DNA of 64,000 nucleotides from an uncultured Chitinophagaceae bacterium (GTDB taxonomy: Bacteria > Bacteroidota > Bacteroidia > Chitinophagales > Chitinophagaceae), in NCBI GenBank assembly GCA_937907395.1, contig CALCII010000012.1:262252-326251 (forward strand), read 5' to 3'. This document shows positions 57,938-64,000 of this stretch, in pieces; the stretch's first letter is position 1, and each line of letters opens with the position of its first letter. The notes under the pieces are model-generated. The model made no database searches. It was not told the origin of the DNA and was given only the letters and a program-made list of their open reading frames with translations. Position numbers and translations under genes: made by a program.

Positions 57938-58510
57938 ATGATCAAGAAACTTCCCGGCGAACAGTGGAAACAGATGCAGTTTTCCGGCTGGAAACAACTC
58001 AAGAAAAAATATGCTGTATCAAATCTTGGCCGTTGCGCCAGTTACACCAAAGATGTGGCAGAGGATGGGAAGTTATTGAACGGCTCCCTTACAACGGGGT
58101 ACCGTACACTAAACCTGCATCGTCCGGATAATAAAGGAACGATTTATTTACACAGGGAAATTGCAAAGTTGTTTGGTAAAAAAGCAACACCACGCCATAA
58201 ATATGTGATTCATGTCAATCACAATAAAACAGATAACAAAGCTTCCAACCTGAAATGGGCCACCCTTGAAGAAATGGCAGCACACCAGCAGAAGAGTCCT
58301 TTAAAAGTTGCTTACAAGAAACTGCAGAGAGAACGCAGCGCCACTCAAAAGGGATTGAAGCTTACTCCATCACAGGTAAAAACAATCAAGAAATTTATAC
58401 AGGATCCTAAACGCAAACTCACTTACAAGCAACTGGCTAAAAAATACAATGTGAGTGAAATGACATTGTACAGAATCCGCAGCGGAGAAAACTGGGGAGC
58501 TGTAAAATAA
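57938..58510 (+). CDS. NUMOD4/HNH endonuclease-like protein with C-terminal HTH
   Basis: The product has 190 residues. Residues about 7-60 are a NUMOD4 domain (EQWKQMQFSGWKQLKKKYAV, then SNLGR). An HNH_3-type motif follows: YLHREIAKLF (H72) and VIHVNHNKTDN (H92, H95) with N104 in ASNLKWATLEE. Residues about 141-190 contain a helix-turn-helix (LTYKQLAKKYNVSEMTLYRI). The set is that of small phage or intron-linked homing endonucleases, but no intron or target interruption is seen next to ligA. It could be a free-standing or domesticated nuclease. A terminator follows. Confidence 0.85.
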   Translation: MIKKLPGEQWKQMQFSGWKQLKKKYAVSNLGRCASYTKDVAEDGKLLNGSLTTGYRTLNLHRPDNKGTIYLHREIAKLFGKKATPRHKYVIHVNHNKTDNKASNLKWATLEEMAAHQQKSPLKVAYKKLQRERSATQKGLKLTPSQVKTIKKFIQDPKRKLTYKQLAKKYNVSEMTLYRIRSGENWGAVK

Positions 58511-58532
58511 TATCTGCTATCTATTTTATTTC

Positions 58533-58567
58533 AACAGACGGATGAATGTCCGTCTGTTTTTATTTTT
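58533..58567 (+). terminator. Terminator of the HNH gene, overlapping the next promoter
   Basis: AACAGACGG (58533-58541) and CCGTCTGTT (58550-58558) form a perfect 9-base stem with an 8-base loop, followed by TTTTATTTTT. The T-run overlaps the -7 element at 58561-58568. Confidence 0.88.
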
Positions 58568-58568
58568 G
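58561..58568 (+). promoter_or_regulatory. -7 element TATTTTTG for the DUF2461 gene
   Basis: An exact TAnnTTTG match 18 bases upstream of ATG 58587. It is formed by the tail of the preceding terminator. Confidence 0.5.
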
Positions 58569-58586
58569 CATACTCAAACGGCAAAC

Positions 58587-59261
58587 ATGTTACAACGATC
58601 GACACTTCAGTTCCTCACACAACTAAAGAAAAACAATAATAAACCATGGTTTGATGCCAATCGTAAAAGCTACGAAGCCGCCAAAACCGACTTTGCAAAT
58701 TTTGTACAGGAGTTGATTCTAGCACATCGCAAGAAAGACCCTTCTATAGCCCTCTTGCAACCCAAGGACTGTATGTTCCGGATTAACAGAGATGTTCGTT
58801 TCAGTAAGGATAAGAGTCCCTATAAAACAAATATGGGAGCCTTTATCAATAAAGGCGGAAAGAAAGCAGTAACAGCCGGCTACTACATCCATATTGAACC
58901 AGGCGGTTGTTTTGCTGGCGGCGGGTTGTACATGCCTATGCCAGAGGAATTGAAAAAAGTGCGACAGGAAATTGACTACAACTTCGCTGATTTCAAAAAA
59001 ATATTGAACTCCAAAAAATTCAAATCCGTTTACGGCGATTTATCCAGAGATGCAGAGTATATGCTGAGCCGTGTTCCGAAAGGATACGAACCGGATAACC
59101 CTGCTGCCGAATATTTAAAACTGAAAAGCTTTGTTTCGATCATTCAGTTGAAAGACAGTGATGTTACTGCTGCCTCCTTTAAAAAACAGGTGCTTGCTGC
59201 TTTTGAGGCATTGCAGCCTTTGAATGATTTCCTGAACGAGGCAATTACATTGGTGGATTAG
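58587..59261 (+). CDS. DUF2461 family protein
   Basis: The product has 224 residues from ATG 58587 (MLQRSTLQFLTQLKKNNNKPWF); a longer in-frame start at 58542 lies inside the terminator and is rejected. The family signature is complete: NNKPWFDANRKSYEAAK, FRINRDVRFSKDKSPYKTNMG and GGCFAGGGLYMP. Function of DUF2461 is unknown. It is widespread in Bacteroidota and elsewhere and looks like a cytosolic enzyme or binding protein. The gene is convergent with a secreted protein gene, with 4 bases between stops. Confidence 0.88.
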   Translation: MLQRSTLQFLTQLKKNNNKPWFDANRKSYEAAKTDFANFVQELILAHRKKDPSIALLQPKDCMFRINRDVRFSKDKSPYKTNMGAFINKGGKKAVTAGYYIHIEPGGCFAGGGLYMPMPEELKKVRQEIDYNFADFKKILNSKKFKSVYGDLSRDAEYMLSRVPKGYEPDNPAAEYLKLKSFVSIIQLKDSDVTAASFKKQVLAAFEALQPLNDFLNEAITLVD

Positions 59262-59265
59262 ATTT

Positions 59266-59757
59266 TCAGAACGGAGAAGAGAGCCCTGCAGCTACAAACA
59301 ATTTTCTGAAAGCTTCTTTTAGTTGATCAGGTCCATCGCCTTTGCTGAAACTTTTATCGAGAATAAAAAGAATTCCTTCTCTATTCTCTTCCTCTTTCCC
59401 TTCGTAATTGAAATATTTATATGAGGTGGTGCCAGGTTTCAGAACAATACGGCACCAGAGCGCAGCAATTTTCTTTTCAAAAATCACATCCGCAATATCT
59501 TTCAGTAATACGTGATGGCGTTTCAAATAAAGATCAAATTTCTTATCGTATCCACGCATAAAAAGAGAATCAGTAACAATCATCATTCCATTATTGACAG
59601 CAATATAATCGTATCGCTTCTCTGATTTTGTTTGTAAAGAAGCCTGTGCCAATAATTGATTAATTGTAGTTCCTTCTATAGTAATGGCTTCATTACTTTG
59701 AGCGGTTGCTTTAAATGCCGCGGCACAAAAAATAAATAATAAAATCCTGTACCTCAT
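59266..59757 (-). CDS. Secreted protein of unknown function
   Basis: The product has 163 residues. The signal peptide ends AFKATAQSNEA. The mature part contains TIEGTTINQLLAQASLQTKSEKRYDYIAV and a long charged middle, and ends with LKEAFRKLFVAAGLSSPF. No domain was recognised. It lies 20 bases downstream of another secreted protein gene on the same strand, so the two may be made together. Confidence 0.75.
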   Translation of the reverse strand: MRYRILLFIFCAAAFKATAQSNEAITIEGTTINQLLAQASLQTKSEKRYDYIAVNNGMMIVTDSLFMRGYDKKFDLYLKRHHVLLKDIADVIFEKKIAALWCRIVLKPGTTSYKYFNYEGKEEENREGILFILDKSFSKGDGPDQLKEAFRKLFVAAGLSSPF

Positions 59758-59777
59758 ACCGGGTTACTTTAATGTTT

Positions 59778-60623
59778 TTATTCTGTATAAGTTACTACGT
59801 CGTTTTTACTTAGGATCAGATACAAGTCTTCTCCGTCCGATGAAGGCAAATGCCATTTAGGAAAATGGAAATTTGCTTTCATCGGAATATGTACCAGGCA
59901 TTTCCCGTCAAATTCTTCAAGCAGATAAGCAACGGCGTTTTTAGCTATGTATTCACGGTAGCTATAATCCTTGTACAAAAGCTTGCGGCTATTATAACTG
60001 AAGTTGTATTGAAAGAAATAAGGCCGTACATTAATTTTAGCAGACTCTTCCCCGAATTTTGCTTTCAATGTTTCTTTGGAGGTAAACATGTACCCTTCTT
60101 CAAAATATCCGCTTTTCAATTTCACCCTTGTGCGATTGGTTTTGTAAACAACTGCCACCTGCGCATTGGTTGGCTGTGGTACGGTTTGATACTTCCAGTA
60201 ATCAAGCATATAATACTCATCACTGGCCATCAGGAAATACATATCGCTACCGCCATTGTAATACTTGGTGACACGTGGATTCTCTTTCTCTGAAATACGA
60301 ACGAGGCTTTTTCCATTGAACTGGGCAATGATCTGTGCTTTCATATCGGCCACGGTAGTCACACACATGTCTGTACGGTCTCTATACGCACAACGAATTC
60401 CATCGGGCAAGGGCTTTCCCATCTTTTTCATGATGGTCTTGTACTCTTTTTCTCCAACTGCAGCAAGGATTGTTTTCTGCTCTTCTTCTGTTGGCTGAAA
60501 CACATAATCAAGATTGGCGTTTAAAACACCTTGTACATTAAATATGCGGACATAATCGCCTGTCTTTTGAGCATGACTTAAAAAAGGCATTATACATAAG
60601 AAAGAAACAATAATTTTTTTCAT
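59778..60623 (-). CDS. Secreted protein with an internal duplication, unknown function
   Basis: The product has 281 residues from ATG 60623, where the signal peptide begins (MKKIIVSFLCIMPFLSHAQ); the in-frame extension upstream lacks signal character. The mature region has two related blocks: residues about 100-137 (AQFNGKSLVRI, then SDMYFLMASDE) and about 236-276 (EEFDGKCLVHI, then SDGEDLYLILSKND). The spacing between the paired segments is similar in both, suggesting a duplicated beta-rich module. No known family was recognised. It is the upstream member of a pair with the protein at 59266-59757. Confidence 0.75.
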   Translation of the reverse strand: MKKIIVSFLCIMPFLSHAQKTGDYVRIFNVQGVLNANLDYVFQPTEEEQKTILAAVGEKEYKTIMKKMGKPLPDGIRCAYRDRTDMCVTTVADMKAQIIAQFNGKSLVRISEKENPRVTKYYNGGSDMYFLMASDEYYMLDYWKYQTVPQPTNAQVAVVYKTNRTRVKLKSGYFEEGYMFTSKETLKAKFGEESAKINVRPYFFQYNFSYNSRKLLYKDYSYREYIAKNAVAYLLEEFDGKCLVHIPMKANFHFPKWHLPSSDGEDLYLILSKNDVVTYTE

Positions 60624-60640
60624 CTTTTTTTGTTTGAATA

Positions 60641-60979
60641 TCAACGACCTTTTGACAACCCGGCCATGAAAGCAATCAGCCATATTACAAAAAGTAAAGC
60701 AGCCAGCTTCCAGCTAACAAAAATTCCAAGAATCAAAGTGGCACCAACTATGAGTACTCCTACCAGTAATTTCTGCTCAGGAGAAGACGATTTCTTAAGA
60801 AAAGAACGCATCATTTGATGAAACATTCTTCCTTTTTTCATTGTCTTACGTTTTTTCAAAAAGCTGGCAGATGTAGTAGCCGCCAAAGCAACACTTAAAC
60901 AAACAGCCAACATAGTGGAAGAATTTCCTAAGATTGTATGAGGTATATTTTTAATTACTGAAATCAATAGCTGATACAT
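60641..60979 (-). CDS. Small membrane protein of unknown function
   Basis: The product has 112 residues from ATG 60979 (MYQLLISVIKNIPHTILG). Hydrophobic segments lie at about 23-42 and 74-107, separated by a strongly basic stretch (LKKRKTMKKGRMFHQMMRSFLKK in two parts). No domain was recognised. It lies downstream of the LuxR-type regulator gene, and the palindrome at 61080-61095 sits 100 bases upstream of its start, so it may be a target of that regulator. Confidence 0.65.
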   Translation of the reverse strand: MYQLLISVIKNIPHTILGNSSTMLAVCLSVALAATTSASFLKKRKTMKKGRMFHQMMRSFLKKSSSPEQKLLVGVLIVGATLILGIFVSWKLAALLFVIWLIAFMAGLSKGR

Positions 60980-61079
60980 TTGTAATTGATTAAGGTGATA
61001 AATCAAAATACCTCCTTATTGCACAGAAGGCTCATTACTGCATTTGCCCAAATGTTCAAATAAAGATGTTGTTTAACAA

Positions 61080-61095
61080 TAGTGCATCTGCACTA
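61080..61095. promoter_or_regulatory. Palindrome TAGTGCA-GA-TGCACTA, copy 1
   Basis: On the minus strand it is a perfect 7-base inverted repeat around GA. The wider 21 bases (61075-61095) match copy 2 at 61793-61813 at 19 positions. It lies between the response regulator gene and the small membrane protein gene. Confidence 0.55.
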
Positions 61096-61101
61096 AAATG
61101 G

Positions 61102-61761
61102 TCAGGGGACCCATTTGTTTTTGATTGCTATTTTAATGGCCTGTACTTTATTACTAACGTGGAGTTTCCTGTAAATAGATGAAATGTGATTCCGGACTGT
61201 ATTGGGACTCACATACATTCCATTGGCAATGGCTTTAAAATCCAATCCTTTCACCAATCCCTGTAATACTTCTGTTTCCCGTTCGCTTAATGGAGAGGGA
61301 AGTTGCCCGGCGGCAGTGGTGTTGCTCAACTGCGCAAATAACTGCAACGCCTTTCGTGCAATAACCGGGGAAAAAGGAACGGCCTTATAGTGATATACTT
61401 CACGGATAGCATTGAGCAAACTGGATGTATTCTCATCTTTTAATAAATAACCGGTGGCGCCGGAACGTATAGCATCGAAAATTTTATCATCGTCGTCAAA
61501 TACTGTAAGCATGATAAACTCAATGTCAGGATAAATTTCTTTTGCCCGGCTCACCGTTTCGATACCATTGAGATTGGGCATATCAATATCCATCAACACA
61601 ATATCCGGATACTCTTCCGGCACACGGGTTTTCATTTCCTCAAGGAAAATCATTCCATCCTCTGCCATAAACAGCAAGGCAATATCATCTGCCTGTCTCA
61701 GTTTTTCACTAAGACCAATACGCATCTGCCGTTTATCGTCTACAATCGCTACCCGGATCAT
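61102..61761 (-). CDS. Response regulator, LuxR/NarL family
   Basis: The product has 219 residues from ATG 61761 (MIRVAIVDDKRQM), the typical start of the family. The receiver has acidic residues in VDDKRQ, the phospho-acceptor Asp in IVLMDIDMPNLNG and the lysine in GYLLKDEN. The C-terminal helix-turn-helix (SERETEVLQGLVKGLDFKAI, VSPNTVRNHISSIYRKLHV) is complete. It pairs with the propeller-type sensor kinase encoded just upstream on the same strand (49 bases between). A 21-base near-repeat occurs upstream and downstream of it, candidate operators for autoregulation. Confidence 0.94.
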   Translation of the reverse strand: MIRVAIVDDKRQMRIGLSEKLRQADDIALLFMAEDGMIFLEEMKTRVPEEYPDIVLMDIDMPNLNGIETVSRAKEIYPDIEFIMLTVFDDDDKIFDAIRSGATGYLLKDENTSSLLNAIREVYHYKAVPFSPVIARKALQLFAQLSNTTAAGQLPSPLSERETEVLQGLVKGLDFKAIANGMYVSPNTVRNHISSIYRKLHVSNKVQAIKIAIKNKWVP

Positions 61762-61792
61762 TGCAGGCAAAGTAATAGTGTGTATTTTATAA

Positions 61793-61813
61793 AACAATAG
61801 TGCATCCGTACTA
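61793..61813. promoter_or_regulatory. Near-copy of the palindromic 21-mer, copy 2
   Basis: AACAATAGTGCATCCGTACT and one more A match copy 1 at 19 of 21 positions. It ends on the sensor kinase stop codon and lies 32 bases upstream of the response regulator start. Confidence 0.5.
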
Positions 61814-64000
61814 CTTGATTCGTTTCAACTGAACAGAAACTGTTGTACCGCCCCCAACCACCGATGAAACTTCTATTTCTGCGCCGGCTTCTGCAGCACG
61901 CTGTTTCATATTCTGCAATCCAAATTGATTCGACTCTTTTGTCTTTGCTGTATCAAAGCCGCATCCATTATCATGTATGGATATACCCAGAACTGTTGTT
62001 TTATCGGAGCAAACTGTTACTGTGATTTGATTTGCATCACTATGTTTCATGGCATTATTCAATGCTTCCTGGCACAAACGAAATACATGAAGCACTTTTT
62101 CTTTCGGTAATGGTAAATCGTTGTGAATGTGCTCCTCAAATACAGTCGGCACAGGTATATATTTGCGGCAATAGGTTTTTAATTTATCGCTGAACTCTGT
62201 AGAGGTTACTTCTTTTTCATTCAATGCCCAGATCGTTTCACGCAAACTATCCATAATAGAACGGCTTACCTCTTTTACATTCTGCAAAGATTGATTTTCA
62301 TTACTATCAATATTTTCCAGGTTCATGAGCATATAGGTAACCTGTGAACCTACATGATCATGCAAATCCCTGCTGATGCGTTCCCGTTCTGCCTGAATTT
62401 TTTGCATGGATTCCATTTGCTGCCGGAGTTTTTGCATTCTTCGTCGGGCTATGGAATAAACAACTGCAATTACAGTGGCTGCAATGATCAGAAAATAAAA
62501 AAAGATGGCTGCCGGAGTCGCATACCATGGTTTCAAAATGGTAATCTTCAGTTGTGTAACAGGTGCTTCTTCTAATGGTTTTCCGGCTTTGATTTCCACT
62601 TTATATGAAGAAGGAGTGAGATACAACTGAAGCGAATGACTGTTGCCAAGAGAACGCCATTCATTTTGTTTGCCGGTAATACGGTAGCTGTATTCTGTAT
62701 TTACAGTTGAAAGGCTACTGAATGTTATTGTGATATCTGATAAGTAGTGAGGCAACACAATTTGATCTGTTGGACGATAACGAACAGGATCAATCAATAA
62801 TGAATCTTTGCAGGAAACTGAAGAAATAACCGGCTTCATCACTTTATCTTTTACCTGAAACCGGGTTGGGTAACTGATATTGATCCCGTTCACTCCACCC
62901 CACACAAACATTCCATCTGCTGTTTGCAAATATGAATTTGTATTAAACTCTTTCCCTTGTAACCCATCATCTTCTGTAAAAATGGTGATGCGGCCCGAAG
63001 TTGGTTCCAGCAGGAAAATTCCATTGTTAGAACTGCACCAGATTCTTCCCGCAGCATCTTTCATAAGAGAATAAATGAAATCATTGGGCAACCCGTTTTC
63101 TGTAGTCCACTGTTTGAGCAATTGCGCATTCTTTGTATACAGAAACAAGCCTTTATCTGTTCCCACCCATAATGAGTCGCCCGACGGGAGAATTGATTTC
63201 ACCAACCCTTTTGTTGTAACAACTGCAACTGGTTTGTTACTACGACCCGTGCAGGTATATACGACATCGTGATTCCCCCACCAGAGTGCAGATGAACCCT
63301 CTAAACACAACGCTTCATTGAAATTTCTATTGCAGGGAATTAGTTTTTGTAACAGGAGCTTCTTCTCTTTTTTCACAAACTGAAGAATGCTCTTGTTATA
63401 CTGGCACCAGTAAGATCCATCGGCAGCCTGCAACAACCGGTCAAAATAAAATCTTCCATTGTATTGATTATATAACTGTTTCAGCGAATCGGGAATAACA
63501 AAAGAAACAACTCCTTCTAATGCAAAGGTTCTTCTGTCGATAAGCACAGGAGCCATATACTCACCCCATGCCATCAGATGCGAATCATCAAAGGGAAGAA
63601 ATGCATTAAATCCCTTTTTGGTTTCTCTTCCGGATGTAAGAGTTGCCGGAGTAATCTGTTTTACGAATTCACCATTGAGCTTGTAAACAACAATTCCGTT
63701 TTCAAAAGTACCTGCCCACAGATACCCTGTGTTACTGTCGTAATACAAACCACGTATGAAGTTGAGCTCGGGCACATCGTTACGGATTAACTGAAATGGC
63801 AATGAAGCAGAGGAAAAATACATCAGCCCCTGTGCATTGGTACCCACCCAGCAAATCCCCTGGTCATCTACATACAAACTGTTTACATGTCCGTTCCGGA
63901 TCAACGGTTTGCCTGATTCATCTGTGATTGGTTTTGAAACTTCATTCGTTTGCGGATTCACATAAAACAACTGATCATAAAATGAAAACAAAAATTGAGA
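61811..64000 (-). CDS. Two-component sensor histidine kinase with beta-propeller sensor, N-terminus cut off
   Basis: At least 729 residues are in the window; the frame stays open to the right edge, so the N-terminus is missing. The sensor is made of two-component regulator propeller repeats (about the first 400 residues, with RIWCSSNNGIFLLEPTSGRI, GICWVGTNAQGLMYFSS). A Y_Y_Y domain follows (YSYRITGKQNEWRSLG), then one membrane helix (FFYFLIIAATVIAVVYSI). The kinase core is of the HisKA_3 type (RERISRDLHDHVGSQVTYML) with an HATPase (HDNGCGFDTAK). It should sense an extracellular or periplasmic signal and phosphorylate the LuxR-type regulator downstream. Confidence 0.93.
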   Translation of the reverse strand, partial: SQFLFSFYDQLFYVNPQTNEVSKPITDESGKPLIRNGHVNSLYVDDQGICWVGTNAQGLMYFSSASLPFQLIRNDVPELNFIRGLYYDSNTGYLWAGTFENGIVVYKLNGEFVKQITPATLTSGRETKKGFNAFLPFDDSHLMAWGEYMAPVLIDRRTFALEGVVSFVIPDSLKQLYNQYNGRFYFDRLLQAADGSYWCQYNKSILQFVKKEKKLLLQKLIPCNRNFNEALCLEGSSALWWGNHDVVYTCTGRSNKPVAVVTTKGLVKSILPSGDSLWVGTDKGLFLYTKNAQLLKQWTTENGLPNDFIYSLMKDAAGRIWCSSNNGIFLLEPTSGRITIFTEDDGLQGKEFNTNSYLQTADGMFVWGGVNGINISYPTRFQVKDKVMKPVISSVSCKDSLLIDPVRYRPTDQIVLPHYLSDITITFSSLSTVNTEYSYRITGKQNEWRSLGNSHSLQLYLTPSSYKVEIKAGKPLEEAPVTQLKITILKPWYATPAAIFFYFLIIAATVIAVVYSIARRRMQKLRQQMESMQKIQAERERISRDLHDHVGSQVTYMLMNLENIDSNENQSLQNVKEVSRSIMDSLRETIWALNEKEVTSTEFSDKLKTYCRKYIPVPTVFEEHIHNDLPLPKEKVLHVFRLCQEALNNAMKHSDANQITVTVCSDKTTVLGISIHDNGCGFDTAKTKESNQFGLQNMKQRAAEAGAEIEVSSVVGGGTTVSVQLKRIK

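Noticed and set aside
1..64000. tRNA or rRNA genes
   Set aside because: Intergenic stretches were read on both strands; no cloverleaf with a TTCGA-type T-loop and no rRNA-like block was found.

Overview
The window comes from a member of the Bacteroidota, most likely the family Chitinophagaceae. The evidence is a SusC/SusD starch locus, proteins with a type IX secretion (T9SS) sorting tail, a GldH gliding lipoprotein, a uppS-bamA-ompH-ompH-murI cluster, and many promoters with the Bacteroidota -7 element TAnnTTTG a few bases upstream of start codons. Ribosome binding sites are mostly absent, also as expected. No rRNA, tRNA, CRISPR array or prophage is visible. The only mobile-type gene is a REP-associated tyrosine transposase (RAYT) with four REP palindromes. 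Both edges cut genes: a class B1 metallo-beta-lactamase at the left and a propeller-type sensor kinase at the right.

Layout. 1-10.2 kb: end of a metallo-beta-lactamase, a secreted unknown protein, a TIG-domain T9SS cargo, a VOC-fold lipoprotein, a GH3/serine beta-lactamase fusion, mutL and dacB. 10.4-13.1 kb: a cation/proton antiporter and a TrkA-type potassium channel. 13.1-19.7 kb: a ureohydrolase-fold protein with lost metal ligands, pheS, a hydroxyacyl-CoA dehydrogenase, a sugar-epimerase-type SDR, a small membrane protein, a carboxypeptidase-regulatory-domain secreted protein, and lpxD. 19.7-25.9 kb: a 540-base gap holding a candidate small RNA, then yicC, gldH and a histidine kinase/OmpR regulator pair, followed by BatD and an SDR on the other strand. 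26-30.7 kb: a YjjG-type phosphatase, a YHS lipoprotein, the phospholipid genes psd and cdsA with a CPBP protease, and dusB. 30.7-35.6 kb: the RAYT/REP locus, then a run of minus-strand small membrane and stress proteins and an aldehyde dehydrogenase. 35.7-39.2 kb: an MGMT-like protein, tadA, sod, yidD, rnpA, rpmH (a short gene) and murI. 39.3-44.1 kb: two OmpH chaperones, bamA and uppS. 44.2-53.9 kb: a starch utilisation locus (SusF, SusE, SusD, SusC and a T9SS-exported GH13 amylase). 54-64 kb: a YtcJ-type amidohydrolase, ligA, a NUMOD4/HNH protein, a DUF2461 protein, secreted unknowns, and a LuxR-type response regulator with its sensor kinase.

How the parts work together. Envelope biogenesis dominates: BamA and OmpH, LpxD, UppS, MurI, CdsA, Psd, PBP4 and GldH. 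The starch locus would bind starch outside the cell (SusD/E/F), cut it with an amylase exported by the T9SS, and import the products through SusC. The most unusual signals are mostly in non-coding DNA: a free-standing promoter-hairpin-terminator unit upstream of yicC, a pair of near-identical palindromic 21-mers flanking the LuxR regulator, four tandem imperfect repeats in the leader of the TIG/T9SS gene, a REP element that supplies the last codons of a neighbouring gene, and low-complexity word repeats that run into the 3' end of the GH3 fusion gene.
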